This document shows, one piece after another, positions 1-7,055 of a stretch of DNA of 16,527 nucleotides; positions within the stretch are counted from its first letter, which is position 1, and every line of letters begins with the position of its first letter. The notes below the pieces were generated by a model that was not told the DNA's origin, did not search any database, and saw only the letters and a list, made by a program, of their open reading frames with translations. The stretch comes from DASTGO01 sp035719045 (GTDB taxonomy: Bacteria > Actinomycetota > Actinomycetes > Actinomycetales > Kineosporiaceae): NCBI GenBank assembly GCA_035719045.1, contig DASTGO010000164.1:1-16527 (forward strand), in the 5' to 3' direction. The translations under genes and the position numbers were made by a program.

Positions 1-2
1 AC

Positions 3-563
3 GGAGACGGTGCGACGGCGGCGCTCCTGCACCCGTTCACCCAGGATCAGGACCTGCTGGAACTGCTGTCGATCACGACCCGGTCGGCGCCGCAGATGGA
101 GGAGATGCACCGCGGCGCCGATCCCTTCACTCCGGCCCCGCGGTCGCTGAGTTCCGCGGTCGACGTGAAGCGGGCCAAGAAGGCGTTCTTCGAGGCGGGA
201 GGCCTGGACCGGTTCGGGGTCGTCGCACGACAGGTTCTCGGCGATGTCATCGGCGTCGCCCTGGAGCGGGCGGGGATCGCGGGGGACGACCCGCGCCTGT
301 CCGCCGTCATCCTGCCCCGGCTCGGGCCGCCGACCCTCGACCTCATGTACCTGCCGGTCGTGCAGGAGCTGCTCAAGGCTCCTGCGCTGGTGCTGGGTGA
401 CCTCACCGGGCACCTGGGCGCGGGCGACTTCCTCGCCAATCTCGCCGACGTCGTGGAGCACGGCGTCCTTGATGCCGACCGGTTCGCCCTCGTCCTGGGC
501 GGCGGCGGCGGTTTCAGCTGGACCGCGGCTGTGGTCCGGCGGACTGACCACCGGGCTGCCTGA
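3..563 (+). CDS. KAS III-like (FabH-like) enzyme, C-terminal part only
   Basis: The reading frame enters from the left edge, and 186 residues are visible before TGA at 561. The visible part starts with a GDGATAA segment, matching the GDGA motif that precedes the C-terminal half of beta-ketoacyl-ACP synthase III proteins, and ends with the family's Gly-rich FSWTAAVVRR block. The catalytic Cys lies upstream, outside the window. Where FabH has the HQAN motif this protein reads ILPRLGPP, and where FabH has GNTSAAS it reads GHLGAGD, so the usual His/Asn dyad appears replaced (aligned by eye). The last 90 residues closely resemble the complete KAS III-like protein at 5310-6344. The SnoaL-like gene follows after 29 nt, probably in one transcript. 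A role in acyl transfer or condensation within a biosynthetic cluster is inferred; fatty-acid FabH itself is unlikely. Confidence 0.85.
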   Translation, partial: GDGATAALLHPFTQDQDLLELLSITTRSAPQMEEMHRGADPFTPAPRSLSSAVDVKRAKKAFFEAGGLDRFGVVARQVLGDVIGVALERAGIAGDDPRLSAVILPRLGPPTLDLMYLPVVQELLKAPALVLGDLTGHLGAGDFLANLADVVEHGVLDADRFALVLGGGGGFSWTAAVVRRTDHRAA

Positions 564-592
564 GCCCTGGTCCGTACCGGAGAGGGAGGCCG

Positions 593-1054
593 ATGGAAAT
601 CCCCGCCGTGACCGGCGCCGCCTCGTCGCCCGCAGCCGTACGGCTGTTCGGCAACTGGCTGTCGATGTGGAACGACGACCCGCAGATCGCGCTGCAGATC
701 ATCGCCGCTGACCTGAGAACACATCTGCCCCGGGTCGGCATGCCACCGCCGGGTCAGGTGCACGATCCGGTCACCATGGCTGCCTGGGTGACGGCTTTCC
801 GCAGTTCGTTCGAGTCCGGGACGTTCCGGCCCCTGATCGGCCCGCTCGGCGTCGACGACCTGCTGTTCTGTCACTGGGAGTTCACCGGGGTGTGGCGCGG
901 CGGCCGCCCCCCGACCGCCACCGCTCGACCCGGCACCCTGGTCGACTTCCGCGGCGTCGACGTGCTGCGGGTGAGGGACGACCGGGTGACCGAGTACTGG
1001 CTGACGGACAACCAGCTCGACCTGTACGCCCAGATCGGAGCCTTCCGCGGCTGA
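593..1054 (+). CDS. SnoaL-like / NTF2-fold polyketide cyclase-type protein
   Basis: This 153-residue protein has the size and layout of single-domain SnoaL/NTF2-like proteins. An N-terminal helix region (AAVRLFGNWLSMWNDD) is followed by strands, including a FCHWEFTGVWRGG segment and a C-terminal VLRVRDDRVTEYWLTDNQ block, which is typical of the cone-shaped NTF2 fold. Family members cyclise polyketides, act as isomerases or hydroxylate small hydrophobic substrates. PhzA/PhzB of phenazine pathways share the fold, but I do not see their sequence signature. The ATG is preceded by AGAGGGAGG at 581-589, a strong ribosome-binding site. It lies 29 nt after the KAS III-like gene, so the two are probably co-transcribed. 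The fold is fairly certain; the substrate and reaction are unknown. Confidence 0.8.
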   Translation: MEIPAVTGAASSPAAVRLFGNWLSMWNDDPQIALQIIAADLRTHLPRVGMPPPGQVHDPVTMAAWVTAFRSSFESGTFRPLIGPLGVDDLLFCHWEFTGVWRGGRPPTATARPGTLVDFRGVDVLRVRDDRVTEYWLTDNQLDLYAQIGAFRG

Positions 1055-1088
1055 CCGGACTCGGCTGACCGGACTCGGCTGACCGGAC
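1049..1088 (+). repeat. 14-bp tandem repeat over the SnoaL-like stop codon
   Basis: The unit GGCTGACCGGACTC occurs at 1049-1062 and 1063-1076, and its first 12 bases recur at 1077-1088. The first copy contains the stop codon of the SnoaL-like gene. Because 14 is not a multiple of 3, the TGA of each copy (1052, 1066, 1080) falls in a different reading frame. Confidence 0.9.
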
Positions 1089-1131
1089 CTTTCGGCCCGT
1101 CAAGGTCCGACAGGCTCCGGGGCCCGGGACG

Positions 1132-1155
1132 CTGCGGGGAGGCTCCAGCCCCCAG
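1132..1155 (+). terminator. Candidate hairpin terminator after the KAS III/SnoaL pair
   Basis: CTG-C-GGGG at 1132-1139 can pair with CCCC-CAG at 1149-1155, giving seven G/C-rich pairs with one bulged C and a 9-nt loop. It lies 78 nt after the SnoaL-like stop. There is no T-tract, as is common in high-GC actinobacteria, so the assignment is tentative. Confidence 0.35.
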
Positions 1156-1239
1156 GGTCCTGCTCGCACCGCACCCCGGCGTGTGGTGCGCTCCGGACGT
1201 CCGTGTCGTGGCGGCACCATCCCTGGGGTGCCAGGTAGA

Positions 1240-1255
1240 TAGTGGATACTCACTA
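1240..1255. promoter_or_regulatory. Candidate TetR-type operator 1
   Basis: TAGTGGATACTCACTA is an inverted repeat with five perfect outer pairs (TAGTG/CACTA) plus further partial pairing inside. Its size, and its position upstream of an exporter-containing operon, fit a TetR-family operator. The TetR gene at 6393-7004 is the obvious candidate partner, but that is inference. Confidence 0.5.
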
Positions 1256-1323
1256 GGATTGACCTGGTGAGGACTGATGGTCTCGGATTCCACACACGCA
1301 CCAGGGTGATACAGGCTTCACAT

Positions 1324-1344
1324 AAGTAAGTGACCACTCAGTTT
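1324..1344. promoter_or_regulatory. Candidate TetR-type operator 2
   Basis: The core AGTG-AC-CACT at 1329-1338 is a perfect inverted repeat with a 2-nt centre. Additional symmetric bases on both sides (AAGT on the left, AGTTT on the right) extend it to about 21 bp. It sits directly upstream of the candidate -35 element of the ligase operon, where a bound repressor would block transcription. It shares the AGTG/CACT half-sites with operator 1, though with different spacing. Confidence 0.55.
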
Positions 1345-1348
1345 CTGA

Positions 1349-1377
1349 TTGATCAGGGCCAGGAGCGCTGTTAGCCT
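1349..1377 (+). promoter_or_regulatory. Candidate promoter of the ligase-reductase-exporter-KAS III operon
   Basis: TTGATC (1349-1354) and TAGCCT (1372-1377) are separated by 17 bp, a reasonable sigma-70-type (HrdB-like) arrangement. This would place the transcript start near 1384, about 30 nt before the GTG start at 1415 and before the GGGAGG ribosome-binding site at 1402-1407. Confidence 0.45.
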
Positions 1378-1414
1378 GGCCGAGGCAGGCGTGACCGCAA
1401 CGGGAGGTCCCAGG

Positions 1415-2518
1415 GTGGACGTGCAGGACGCGAAGCTGTTGGAAGTCGACAGTCAGCAGGACGTCGGTGACCCGGATGCGTACGTGCGCGCCGTGATGCG
1501 CTGGCACTTCTCCGAGGAGACAGGCAGCCCCTTCTGGATGAGCCGCCGCGGGTCCCTGGGATTCGACCCGATTCAGGACGTGCGCGGGGTGGAGGACCTG
1601 AGCCTGTTCCCCAACCTCATCGACGAGATGAGGGCGGTGGACGTGGATGACCTGCGCCCACGGGGCCTGGTCGGGGACAGTACCCGTTCGACGGTCTTCG
1701 AGAGCGGCGGGACCACGGGTTCCCCCAAACGGTTCCTGATGTTCGAGGAGTGGTTCCAGAAGTACCTCGCCTGGGTCGGGCGGGTCAGCGCCTCCGGCCT
1801 GGGCGGAACCGGCATCAATCTGCTGGCCACGGTGCCGACCGGCCCGCACATGATCGGTGAGGTGACCGCGAGGCAGGCCCGCTTCCTCGGCGGCCACCGA
1901 TTCGTCATCGACCTGGATCCGCGCTGGGTCAAGTTCCTCATCCAGAAGGGCGAGTACGGGCAGGTCAAGGAGTACGTCGACTACCTCGTCGGACAGACGG
2001 CGGACATCCTTCTCACACAGAACATCGGCATGATCCAGACGATCCCGATCCTCCTCGAGCGGATCGCCGAACGTGACGATCTGGTCGAGCGCGTCCGGTC
2101 CACGGTGAAGCGAATCGCCTGGGGCGGCGCACATCTCGACGCCGACGCGCGCCACATGCTGCGCAACGAGATCTTCCCCGGCATCCCGATCGTCGGGGGG
2201 TACGGCAGTACCACGATCCTCAGCGTCGCGGCAGAGCGTGCCGAGGGCGGGTTCGAGGACCTCGCGACCTTCGACACGTTCAGTCCGTACGTGTTCATGA
2301 GGGTCGTCGACCCGCAGACCTCCGCTGATGTCCCCTTCGGCGAGCGGGGCCAGGTGGTGATGAACCACGTGACCAAGTACGCGCTGATCCCCAACAACCT
2401 CGAGCGTGACACCGGGATCCGCGTCCCGGCGAAGCAGGGGCAGATCGGGTGCGCCGTGGCGGACGTGGCGCCGCTGGACAGCTTCGGCGGTGGTGCGGTG
2501 ACCAACGGTGTCTACTGA
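1415..2518 (+). CDS. Minimal ANL-superfamily adenylating enzyme (EhpF/LuxE-like)
   Basis: This 367-residue protein carries the ATP phosphate-binding loop of acyl-adenylating enzymes, ESGGTTGSPK at residues 96-105, and an A5-like GGYGSTT segment further on. It is far shorter than a 500-600 residue acyl-CoA ligase and stops soon after NNLERDTG, so the mobile C-terminal domain with the A10 lysine appears reduced or absent. This is the architecture known for EhpF of D-alanylgriseoluteic acid biosynthesis and, more loosely, LuxE. The expected reaction is carboxylate plus ATP giving acyl-AMP, handed to the LuxC-like partner encoded next. I chose GTG 1415 because GGGAGG lies 7 nt upstream; the open frame continues to a TTG at 1349, but that overlaps the promoter. 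The usual Glu after the A5 YGxT position is not apparent. The substrate, perhaps an aryl acid, is unknown. Confidence 0.8.
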   Translation: MDVQDAKLLEVDSQQDVGDPDAYVRAVMRWHFSEETGSPFWMSRRGSLGFDPIQDVRGVEDLSLFPNLIDEMRAVDVDDLRPRGLVGDSTRSTVFESGGTTGSPKRFLMFEEWFQKYLAWVGRVSASGLGGTGINLLATVPTGPHMIGEVTARQARFLGGHRFVIDLDPRWVKFLIQKGEYGQVKEYVDYLVGQTADILLTQNIGMIQTIPILLERIAERDDLVERVRSTVKRIAWGGAHLDADARHMLRNEIFPGIPIVGGYGSTTILSVAAERAEGGFEDLATFDTFSPYVFMRVVDPQTSADVPFGERGQVVMNHVTKYALIPNNLERDTGIRVPAKQGQIGCAVADVAPLDSFGGGAVTNGVY

Positions 2519-3881
2519 GGTGAGTCGGTTCACGGTCGAGGTCGATGCGTGGTACCAGCAGGAACACGTGTCCCGGACACGTGAACCGCTGACCGATCTG
2601 GCCGGCGCACCCCGGGGATCCCTCGGCCTGGTTCCCCGTCTGTACGTGTCCCGGACGTTGCGGGCTCTCGCGGACTCTCCGCCCTTGCCGCTGCCCGAGC
2701 GTCTCAGGGCGATCCAGGAGGCAGCCGGCCTCTTCGAGCACGGCTCTCCCGGCGGTGAGCCCCGGGATGCCTACCTTCGGGCCCTCACCGAGATCAGCGG
2801 CGTGCCTGAGGAAACCGCTCAGCGATCCGTTGCGGCGGTGGCGACAGCCCTGCGGTCCGTCGCCGCGCCTCTCGCGGCGGCTCGACCATCGACCGCGATC
2901 CAGGAGCCGGTGCCGGAGGGCAGACCGGACGGTGGCGTGCTCTGGGCCCGCCGGGGACACACCTTCGCCGTCCTCGCCGCCGGGAACACACCGGGGGTGC
3001 ACAGCCTCTGGCCGGAGTCGCTCGCCCTGGGCTACCGGGTCGCGGTCCGCCCCTCCCGGAGGGAACCCTTCACCCCTCGCCGGCTCGTGCGGGCCCTCTG
3101 CGAGGCCGGGATGGGGGCCCATGTGGCGCTCCTGCCGAGCTCCTACGAAGTGGCCGACCATCTGGTGCAAGAGGCCGACTTCTCTCTCGTCTACGGGGGG
3201 CAGGAGGTCGTGGACAAGTACTCCGGAAACCCTCGTGTCATCCTGCAGGGTCCCGGCCGGTCGAAGATCGTCGTCACAGCCGACACCGACTGGAGGGAGC
3301 ATCTGGAGACGATCCGGCATTCGGTGGCCGCCATGGGTGGGGCTGCGTGCACCTGCACCTCCGCGGTCCTGGTCCAGGACGGGCACCGGGACCTCGCCCG
3401 GAGTCTGGCCGAGGTGCTGGCGCCGTCGGGCGGGTCGGCCGCGACCGGGCCGGCCATGGATCGGTCGACCGCGGAAGGGGTCCTGGGGCTGTACGCCCGA
3501 ACCGCGGCCAGTGCCACGCCCGTGCTGAGACCCGAGGTGGTCCCGGGTGCCCGTGGCGGCTGGCAGCTCACCGCCGCCGTCAGCGTGCTCGAGAATGCGC
3601 GTGATGCGGCACTGTCCGTCGAGCTGCCGTTTCCGTGTGTCTGGGTCGCCCCCTATGACGGCGAGTTGGCGCCGCTGCGGAACAGCCTCGTGCTCACGGC
3701 GCTGACCCGGGATCTCGGCTTCGTGCAGAAGCTCGAGGGAGAACCGACGATCCGCAACGTCTACGCCGGGCCGACGCCCACCACGTGGATGACGCCGGGT
3801 GTTCCGCACGACGGCTTCCTGTCCGAGCACCTGATGGGAACCAAGGGCGTCAAGACCCCGCCCGGATGGAGCCTGCGATGA
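2508..3881 (+). CDS. LuxC/EhpG-like acyl reductase (aldehyde-dehydrogenase fold)
   Basis: This 457-residue protein resembles the LuxC-type acyl reductases. An N-terminal helical part is followed by a nucleotide-binding region (FAVLAAGNTPGVHSLWPESL, about 153-172) and a catalytic Cys region GGAACTCTS, where C281 or C283 would form the thioester. Such enzymes use NADPH or NADH to reduce an activated acyl group to an aldehyde. The gene overlaps the ligase gene by 11 nt, indicating translational coupling, and the pair mirrors EhpF/EhpG and LuxE/LuxC. GTG 2508 is taken as the start; an in-frame GTG at 2520, just past the ligase stop, is an alternative, and neither has a strong ribosome-binding site. 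The combined function is probably ATP-driven reduction of a carboxylic acid to an aldehyde. The substrate is not evident. Confidence 0.8.
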   Translation: MSTEVSRFTVEVDAWYQQEHVSRTREPLTDLAGAPRGSLGLVPRLYVSRTLRALADSPPLPLPERLRAIQEAAGLFEHGSPGGEPRDAYLRALTEISGVPEETAQRSVAAVATALRSVAAPLAAARPSTAIQEPVPEGRPDGGVLWARRGHTFAVLAAGNTPGVHSLWPESLALGYRVAVRPSRREPFTPRRLVRALCEAGMGAHVALLPSSYEVADHLVQEADFSLVYGGQEVVDKYSGNPRVILQGPGRSKIVVTADTDWREHLETIRHSVAAMGGAACTCTSAVLVQDGHRDLARSLAEVLAPSGGSAATGPAMDRSTAEGVLGLYARTAASATPVLRPEVVPGARGGWQLTAAVSVLENARDAALSVELPFPCVWVAPYDGELAPLRNSLVLTALTRDLGFVQKLEGEPTIRNVYAGPTPTTWMTPGVPHDGFLSEHLMGTKGVKTPPGWSLR

Positions 3882-5308
3882 CCGTTCGAGAGGAAACGAT
3901 GACGGACCGCCGTGGAGCGGCCCCGAGAATCACCTTCGCCGTCCTGGCGGCCGGGTTCATCCTGACGAGCCTGGACATGATGATCGTCAATGTCGCCTAT
4001 CCCGACATCAAGAGCCACTACCACCTGACCGGCGACACACTTGTCAGCTGGACGCTCAACGCCTACACCGTCATGTACGCCTCCGCCCTGATTCCCATGG
4101 GTGGCATCGCTGATCACTACGGCCGTCGCAGGGTCTTCCTCACGGGTCTGGGGGTGTTCACGCTCGCCAGTCTCGCCTGCGCCCTGTCTCCCGACATCAC
4201 CGTCCTCGTGGCCGCACGCGCCCTTCAGGCCGTCGGTGCGGCGGCCCTGACTCCGACGTCGATGGCCCTGCTGCTGCAGGTCTTTCCCCGGGAGCGACAT
4301 CAGCGGGTGATCGGACTGTGGGTGTCCGCGGGTGCCCTGGCCGCCGCTCTGGCGCCTGTCGTCGGCGGAGTGCTGGTCCAGATCGACTGGCGCCTGATCT
4401 TCGTCATCAACCTCCCGATCGGCCTGATCGCAGCTGCTCTCGCCGCGAAGATCCTTCCGGCCGACGAGGTTGCCGGCGGGGCGATCCCCGATCTCGCGAC
4501 CGGCATCCTCCTGGGCCTGGGAGTCACGGGAGTGGTCTACACACTCATCCTGCTGCCCACGGTCGGTTCCGACGAGACCTCTGCGTGGGGTGCGGCATGC
4601 ATCGCCGCCGTCGCTCTGGGGATCGCGCTTGCCAGGAACTCCCGGGCGCCGCACCCCCTGATCCCGGCTGCCGTGATGGACTCCCCGGGATTCCGGGCGG
4701 TCAACGCGGCGGCCTTCGTCTACAGCGTGGGCTTTGCGGTCATGCTCCTGGGGGTGATCCTCTGGTCCCAGGGTCTGATGGGGTATTCGCCGCTGCAGTC
4801 CGGTCTGGCGATCGCTCCGGGCACCTTGTTGATGCCCTACTTCGCGGCCAGGACGCCCGCCATCTGCGGTCGCTACGGCACGTACCGCACCGCAGCCGCC
4901 GGATGCCTCGTCCTCGGCGCCGGAATGGGCTGGTGGGCGTTCGCCGCCGGCCGCCCGCTCCCCTATGCGGTGCAGATCCTTCCGGGCTGTCTGCTCACCT
5001 CCGTCGGAACCATCATCGGCATGGCGGCCCTCGCCGGGAGTATCGCCCGGATCGTCCCCAAGACCTCCTACGCCGTCGGATCCGCCGTCCACACCACGGC
5101 CAAGCAACTGGGTATCGCCGTCGGTGTTGCACTGACGCTGTGCATCTATGGGCTGGTCGCGCGCAGAGGCCATGCAACAGAAGGCATTCAGGCCGCGCTC
5201 ATCGTCGGTCTGCTCCTGGAGACGGTCGCGGCGGGTACCGCCCTGTACGGGGAGAGAGTCACCCAGCGGCAGGCCACCGGTCAGGCGCAGGTGGAAGGGG
5301 CGACCTGA
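3878..5308 (+). CDS. MFS exporter, DHA2 family (EmrB/QacA type, about 14 TM)
   Basis: This 476-residue, highly hydrophobic protein has the DHA2 drug:proton antiporter signatures. LDMMIVNVAYPDI in the first membrane helix corresponds to motif D1, GGIADHYGRRRVF after helix 2 is motif A, and APVVGGVLV in helix 5 is the antiporter motif C. Its length and continuous hydrophobic blocks fit the 14-helix class. It probably exports the cluster product or an intermediate and gives self-protection. The ATG at 3878 overlaps the stop codon of the reductase gene (ATGA). A second in-frame ATG at 3899 has a better ribosome-binding site (GAGAGG at 3888-3893) and would shorten the protein by seven residues. 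The next gene starts one base after its stop. Control by the nearby TetR protein is likely but inferred. Confidence 0.92.
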   Translation: MTVREETMTDRRGAAPRITFAVLAAGFILTSLDMMIVNVAYPDIKSHYHLTGDTLVSWTLNAYTVMYASALIPMGGIADHYGRRRVFLTGLGVFTLASLACALSPDITVLVAARALQAVGAAALTPTSMALLLQVFPRERHQRVIGLWVSAGALAAALAPVVGGVLVQIDWRLIFVINLPIGLIAAALAAKILPADEVAGGAIPDLATGILLGLGVTGVVYTLILLPTVGSDETSAWGAACIAAVALGIALARNSRAPHPLIPAAVMDSPGFRAVNAAAFVYSVGFAVMLLGVILWSQGLMGYSPLQSGLAIAPGTLLMPYFAARTPAICGRYGTYRTAAAGCLVLGAGMGWWAFAAGRPLPYAVQILPGCLLTSVGTIIGMAALAGSIARIVPKTSYAVGSAVHTTAKQLGIAVGVALTLCIYGLVARRGHATEGIQAALIVGLLLETVAAGTALYGERVTQRQATGQAQVEGAT

Positions 5309-5309
5309 G

Positions 5310-6344
5310 TTGACCATTGAGGCGCTGGTCGGAATCCGCGCGGTCCGCTCCTGGCTCCCCCCCGACCGGGTCAGCGCGAGGCAGGCCGTGACGGGCGAGG
5401 TGCTGACGGCCGAGCAGGCGGAGGCGCATGGCGAGGTTGCCGTCGGAATCGCCACCGATGACGACCCTCCCGTGGAGATGGCCGCGAGGGCTTGCGTGCA
5501 GGCTCTGCGCGCCGCGGGCTGTGACGCGCAGGCGGTGGATCTTCTCCTCTACTCCTGGACCAACTACCAGGGGAATGACTTCTTCTCCCCCCAGCACTGG
5601 CTCGCGGACCGGTTGGGCCTTTCCGGCCGATGCAACCCCGTCACCGTTCAGCAGGCCTGCAACGGGGCGGCCGCCACCCTCGAACTGGCCATCGGGGCCG
5701 TCCGGTCCGGGCGCGCCGGGACCGCTCTGATCGCGGCAGGCGACCGCTTCGGAGCCCCCGGACTCGACCACTGGCGAAGCCATCCGATGCTGGCACACGG
5801 GGATGGCGCAGTCGCCGCCGTCGTGGCCGCCCCCGCCCCGGCGGATGAGTTCCACGTGCTCGGCCTGGCACATGCCGCTGCCGCTGACCTGTGGCGTACG
5901 CGGGACACCGGCAAGCTCGCACTTCCCGGGCGTCAGGTTCCCGATTTCATCGACTCCCGGCCGACCGAGATCTTCCTCGCGCTCGGCGGCCGGGACCTCC
6001 TCCTGCGACGCGGCACCGAGAGCATGCATGCCGCCGTGACCGCCTGCCTCGACGAGGCGGGTGGCATCCCGCTGGAGAAGGTCGATGCCGTGCTCCTGCC
6101 TCGCCTGAGTCCAGGGGTCCGACGGCTGATGGTCGGTGTCTACGAGGAGCACTTCGGGCCGGCGGCACACAGTTACTACTCGAGGACGGGCCACCTCGGT
6201 TCGGGGGACCTCCTCGCGAACCTGGCCGATGTCGTCGAGGACGACCTCGTCGCCCCGGGAGGGCTCGCCCTCCTCCTGAACGCTGGTGGCGGCTATTCCT
6301 ACTCTGCGGCCCTCGTTCGGCGGGGTCCGAAGACCTGTCACTAG
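5310..6344 (+). CDS. Complete KAS III-like (FabH-like) enzyme with altered catalytic dyad
   Basis: From TTG 5310 the protein has 344 residues, the usual KAS III length. Key segments are VQQACNGAA with the catalytic nucleophile C117, AHGDGAVAA, and the C-terminal Gly-rich GGGYSYSAALVRR. The FabH HQAN motif is replaced by LPRLSPG (from about residue 263) and the Asn motif GNTSAAS by GHLGSGD (from about 294), so His/Asn chemistry for decarboxylation appears lost while the Cys is kept. KAS III-like acyltransferases of natural-product pathways show comparable departures. TTG 5310 was chosen because GGAAGGGG (5292-5299) lies 10 nt upstream and the gene begins one base after the exporter stop. An open frame extends upstream inside the exporter gene but is not protein-like. 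It pairs with the KAS III-like gene at the left edge. Acyl transfer from the ligase product is one possible role. Confidence 0.88.
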   Translation: MTIEALVGIRAVRSWLPPDRVSARQAVTGEVLTAEQAEAHGEVAVGIATDDDPPVEMAARACVQALRAAGCDAQAVDLLLYSWTNYQGNDFFSPQHWLADRLGLSGRCNPVTVQQACNGAAATLELAIGAVRSGRAGTALIAAGDRFGAPGLDHWRSHPMLAHGDGAVAAVVAAPAPADEFHVLGLAHAAAADLWRTRDTGKLALPGRQVPDFIDSRPTEIFLALGGRDLLLRRGTESMHAAVTACLDEAGGIPLEKVDAVLLPRLSPGVRRLMVGVYEEHFGPAAHSYYSRTGHLGSGDLLANLADVVEDDLVAPGGLALLLNAGGGYSYSAALVRRGPKTCH

Positions 6345-6347
6345 AGT

Positions 6348-6368
6348 GGGGCGGGAATTCTTCGCCCC
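6348..6368. terminator. Hairpin between convergent KAS III-like and tetR genes
   Basis: GGGGCG (6348-6353) and CGCCCC (6363-6368) form a perfect 6-bp G/C stem with a 9-nt loop centred on GAATTC. It lies immediately after the KAS III-like stop and before the stop of the convergent tetR gene, so it could terminate transcription in both directions. There is no clear T-tract. Confidence 0.5.
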
Positions 6369-6392
6369 TCCGCCTGCATTCTCGGGGCCTAT

Positions 6393-7004
6393 TCAGCCGG
6401 TGCCTTCAGGTGGGGTCTCCAATGCGTCGTAGAGGCTGCGCGGAATCGATGTCCGGACTGCGGACTTCCAGCCCGGTCCGGACTCCGTCCCGGCAATGGC
6501 GGCCACGTCCGTGAGGAGGCGTCCCAGCCCGACGAAGACCTTGATCTGAACATTGTTCGCGCCGGAGCGTTCTGCAATGGCGTTCCATTGACGGCCGAAG
6601 GCCCCGTCCACGACGGCGCGGATTTCCGGGTCACTGCAGGCAGCAATAGCGTGCAACTGGATGAGGACCGCGGGATTGTCCCGCAGGCTCTCCCGGTACT
6701 TGTTTCCCATGGCCATCAGGCTCGATGTCCCGGACAGCCCCTCGGAAGCGGACATCATGGCGCCGGTCAGCGCGTCGAAGGACTCGCTGACAACTCGACT
6801 GAACAGGGCGGACTTGCTGCCGAAGAGCTTGAAGATGTATGGCTGGGAAATCCCCGCGCGATCCGCGATTGCCTCGACCGTCGTGCCGAAGTACCCCGTC
6901 TTCGCGAACTCGATTGCGGCAGCATGGAGAACCTGCTCGATCCGCTCCGCCTTGGGGAGGCGATGTCGGTGGGTAACATTCTGGGGTCGGGCCGTGACCT
7001 TCAC
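6393..7004 (-). CDS. TetR/AcrR-family transcriptional regulator
   Basis: This 203-residue protein has a typical TetR N-terminal helix-turn-helix: RIEQVLHAAAIEFAKTGYFG leads into TTVEAIADRAGISQPYIFKLFGSKSALF, with the conserved Tyr-x-x-F/Lys spacing of recognition-helix residues. The rest is an all-helical ligand-binding and dimerisation domain. It is transcribed toward the biosynthetic operon and is the best candidate to bind the palindromes at 1240-1255 and 1324-1344, repressing export and biosynthesis until a ligand binds. The start is taken as GTG at 7004. The frame stays open to 7121, but that would add 39 residues of non-TetR sequence in front of the HTH. A -10-like CAGAAT ends 6 nt before this GTG, so the mRNA may be leaderless. 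Confidence 0.9.
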   Translation of the reverse strand: MKVTARPQNVTHRHRLPKAERIEQVLHAAAIEFAKTGYFGTTVEAIADRAGISQPYIFKLFGSKSALFSRVVSESFDALTGAMMSASEGLSGTSSLMAMGNKYRESLRDNPAVLIQLHAIAACSDPEIRAVVDGAFGRQWNAIAERSGANNVQIKVFVGLGRLLTDVAAIAGTESGPGWKSAVRTSIPRSLYDALETPPEGTG

Positions 7005-7010
7005 GCCTGT

Positions 7011-7055
7011 ATTCTGCCACAGCCTGCCGGGCACGGAAACATCGGAGGGTGCCCG
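7011..7055 (-). promoter_or_regulatory. Candidate tetR promoter with overlapping inverted repeat
   Basis: On the minus strand, CAGAAT (7016-7011) can serve as -10 and GTTTCC (7040-7035) as a weak -35 with an 18-bp spacer, putting the transcript start close to the GTG at 7004. A perfect inverted repeat, CGGGCAC (7028-7034) and GTGCCCG (7049-7055), brackets the -35 element. This is a plausible site for autoregulation, although its half-sites do not match the AGTG/CACT half-sites near 1240-1344. Confidence 0.4.

Larger units (their letters stand above)
1055..1414. other. 360-bp intergenic regulatory region
   Basis: I see no credible gene here. The stretch holds the remainder of the 14-bp repeat array, a GC-rich hairpin, two TetR-type palindromes near 1240 and 1324, and a candidate promoter just upstream of the ligase gene. 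Its AT-richer segment (about 1235-1360) stands out from the surrounding coding DNA, as expected for a control region. Short antisense open frames here have no recognisable protein character. Confidence 0.75.

Noticed and set aside
593..1054. SnoaL-like protein as PhzA/PhzB of a phenazine pathway
   Set aside because: It has the same fold and size class, but I do not recognise the PhzA/B sequence signature, so only the broad NTF2/SnoaL call is made.
5148..5309. Longer form of the second KAS III-like protein starting inside the exporter gene
   Set aside because: The added residues are a shadow of exporter codons. KAS III proteins start close to the GIRAVRSWLP segment, and TTG 5310 has a suitable ribosome-binding site.
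1253..5455. Long minus-strand open frames opposite the ligase, reductase and exporter genes
   Set aside because: They are antisense shadows created by high GC and biased codon use. Their translations are Arg/Pro/Gly-rich or low complexity, with no motifs, while the plus-strand frames carry clear family signatures.
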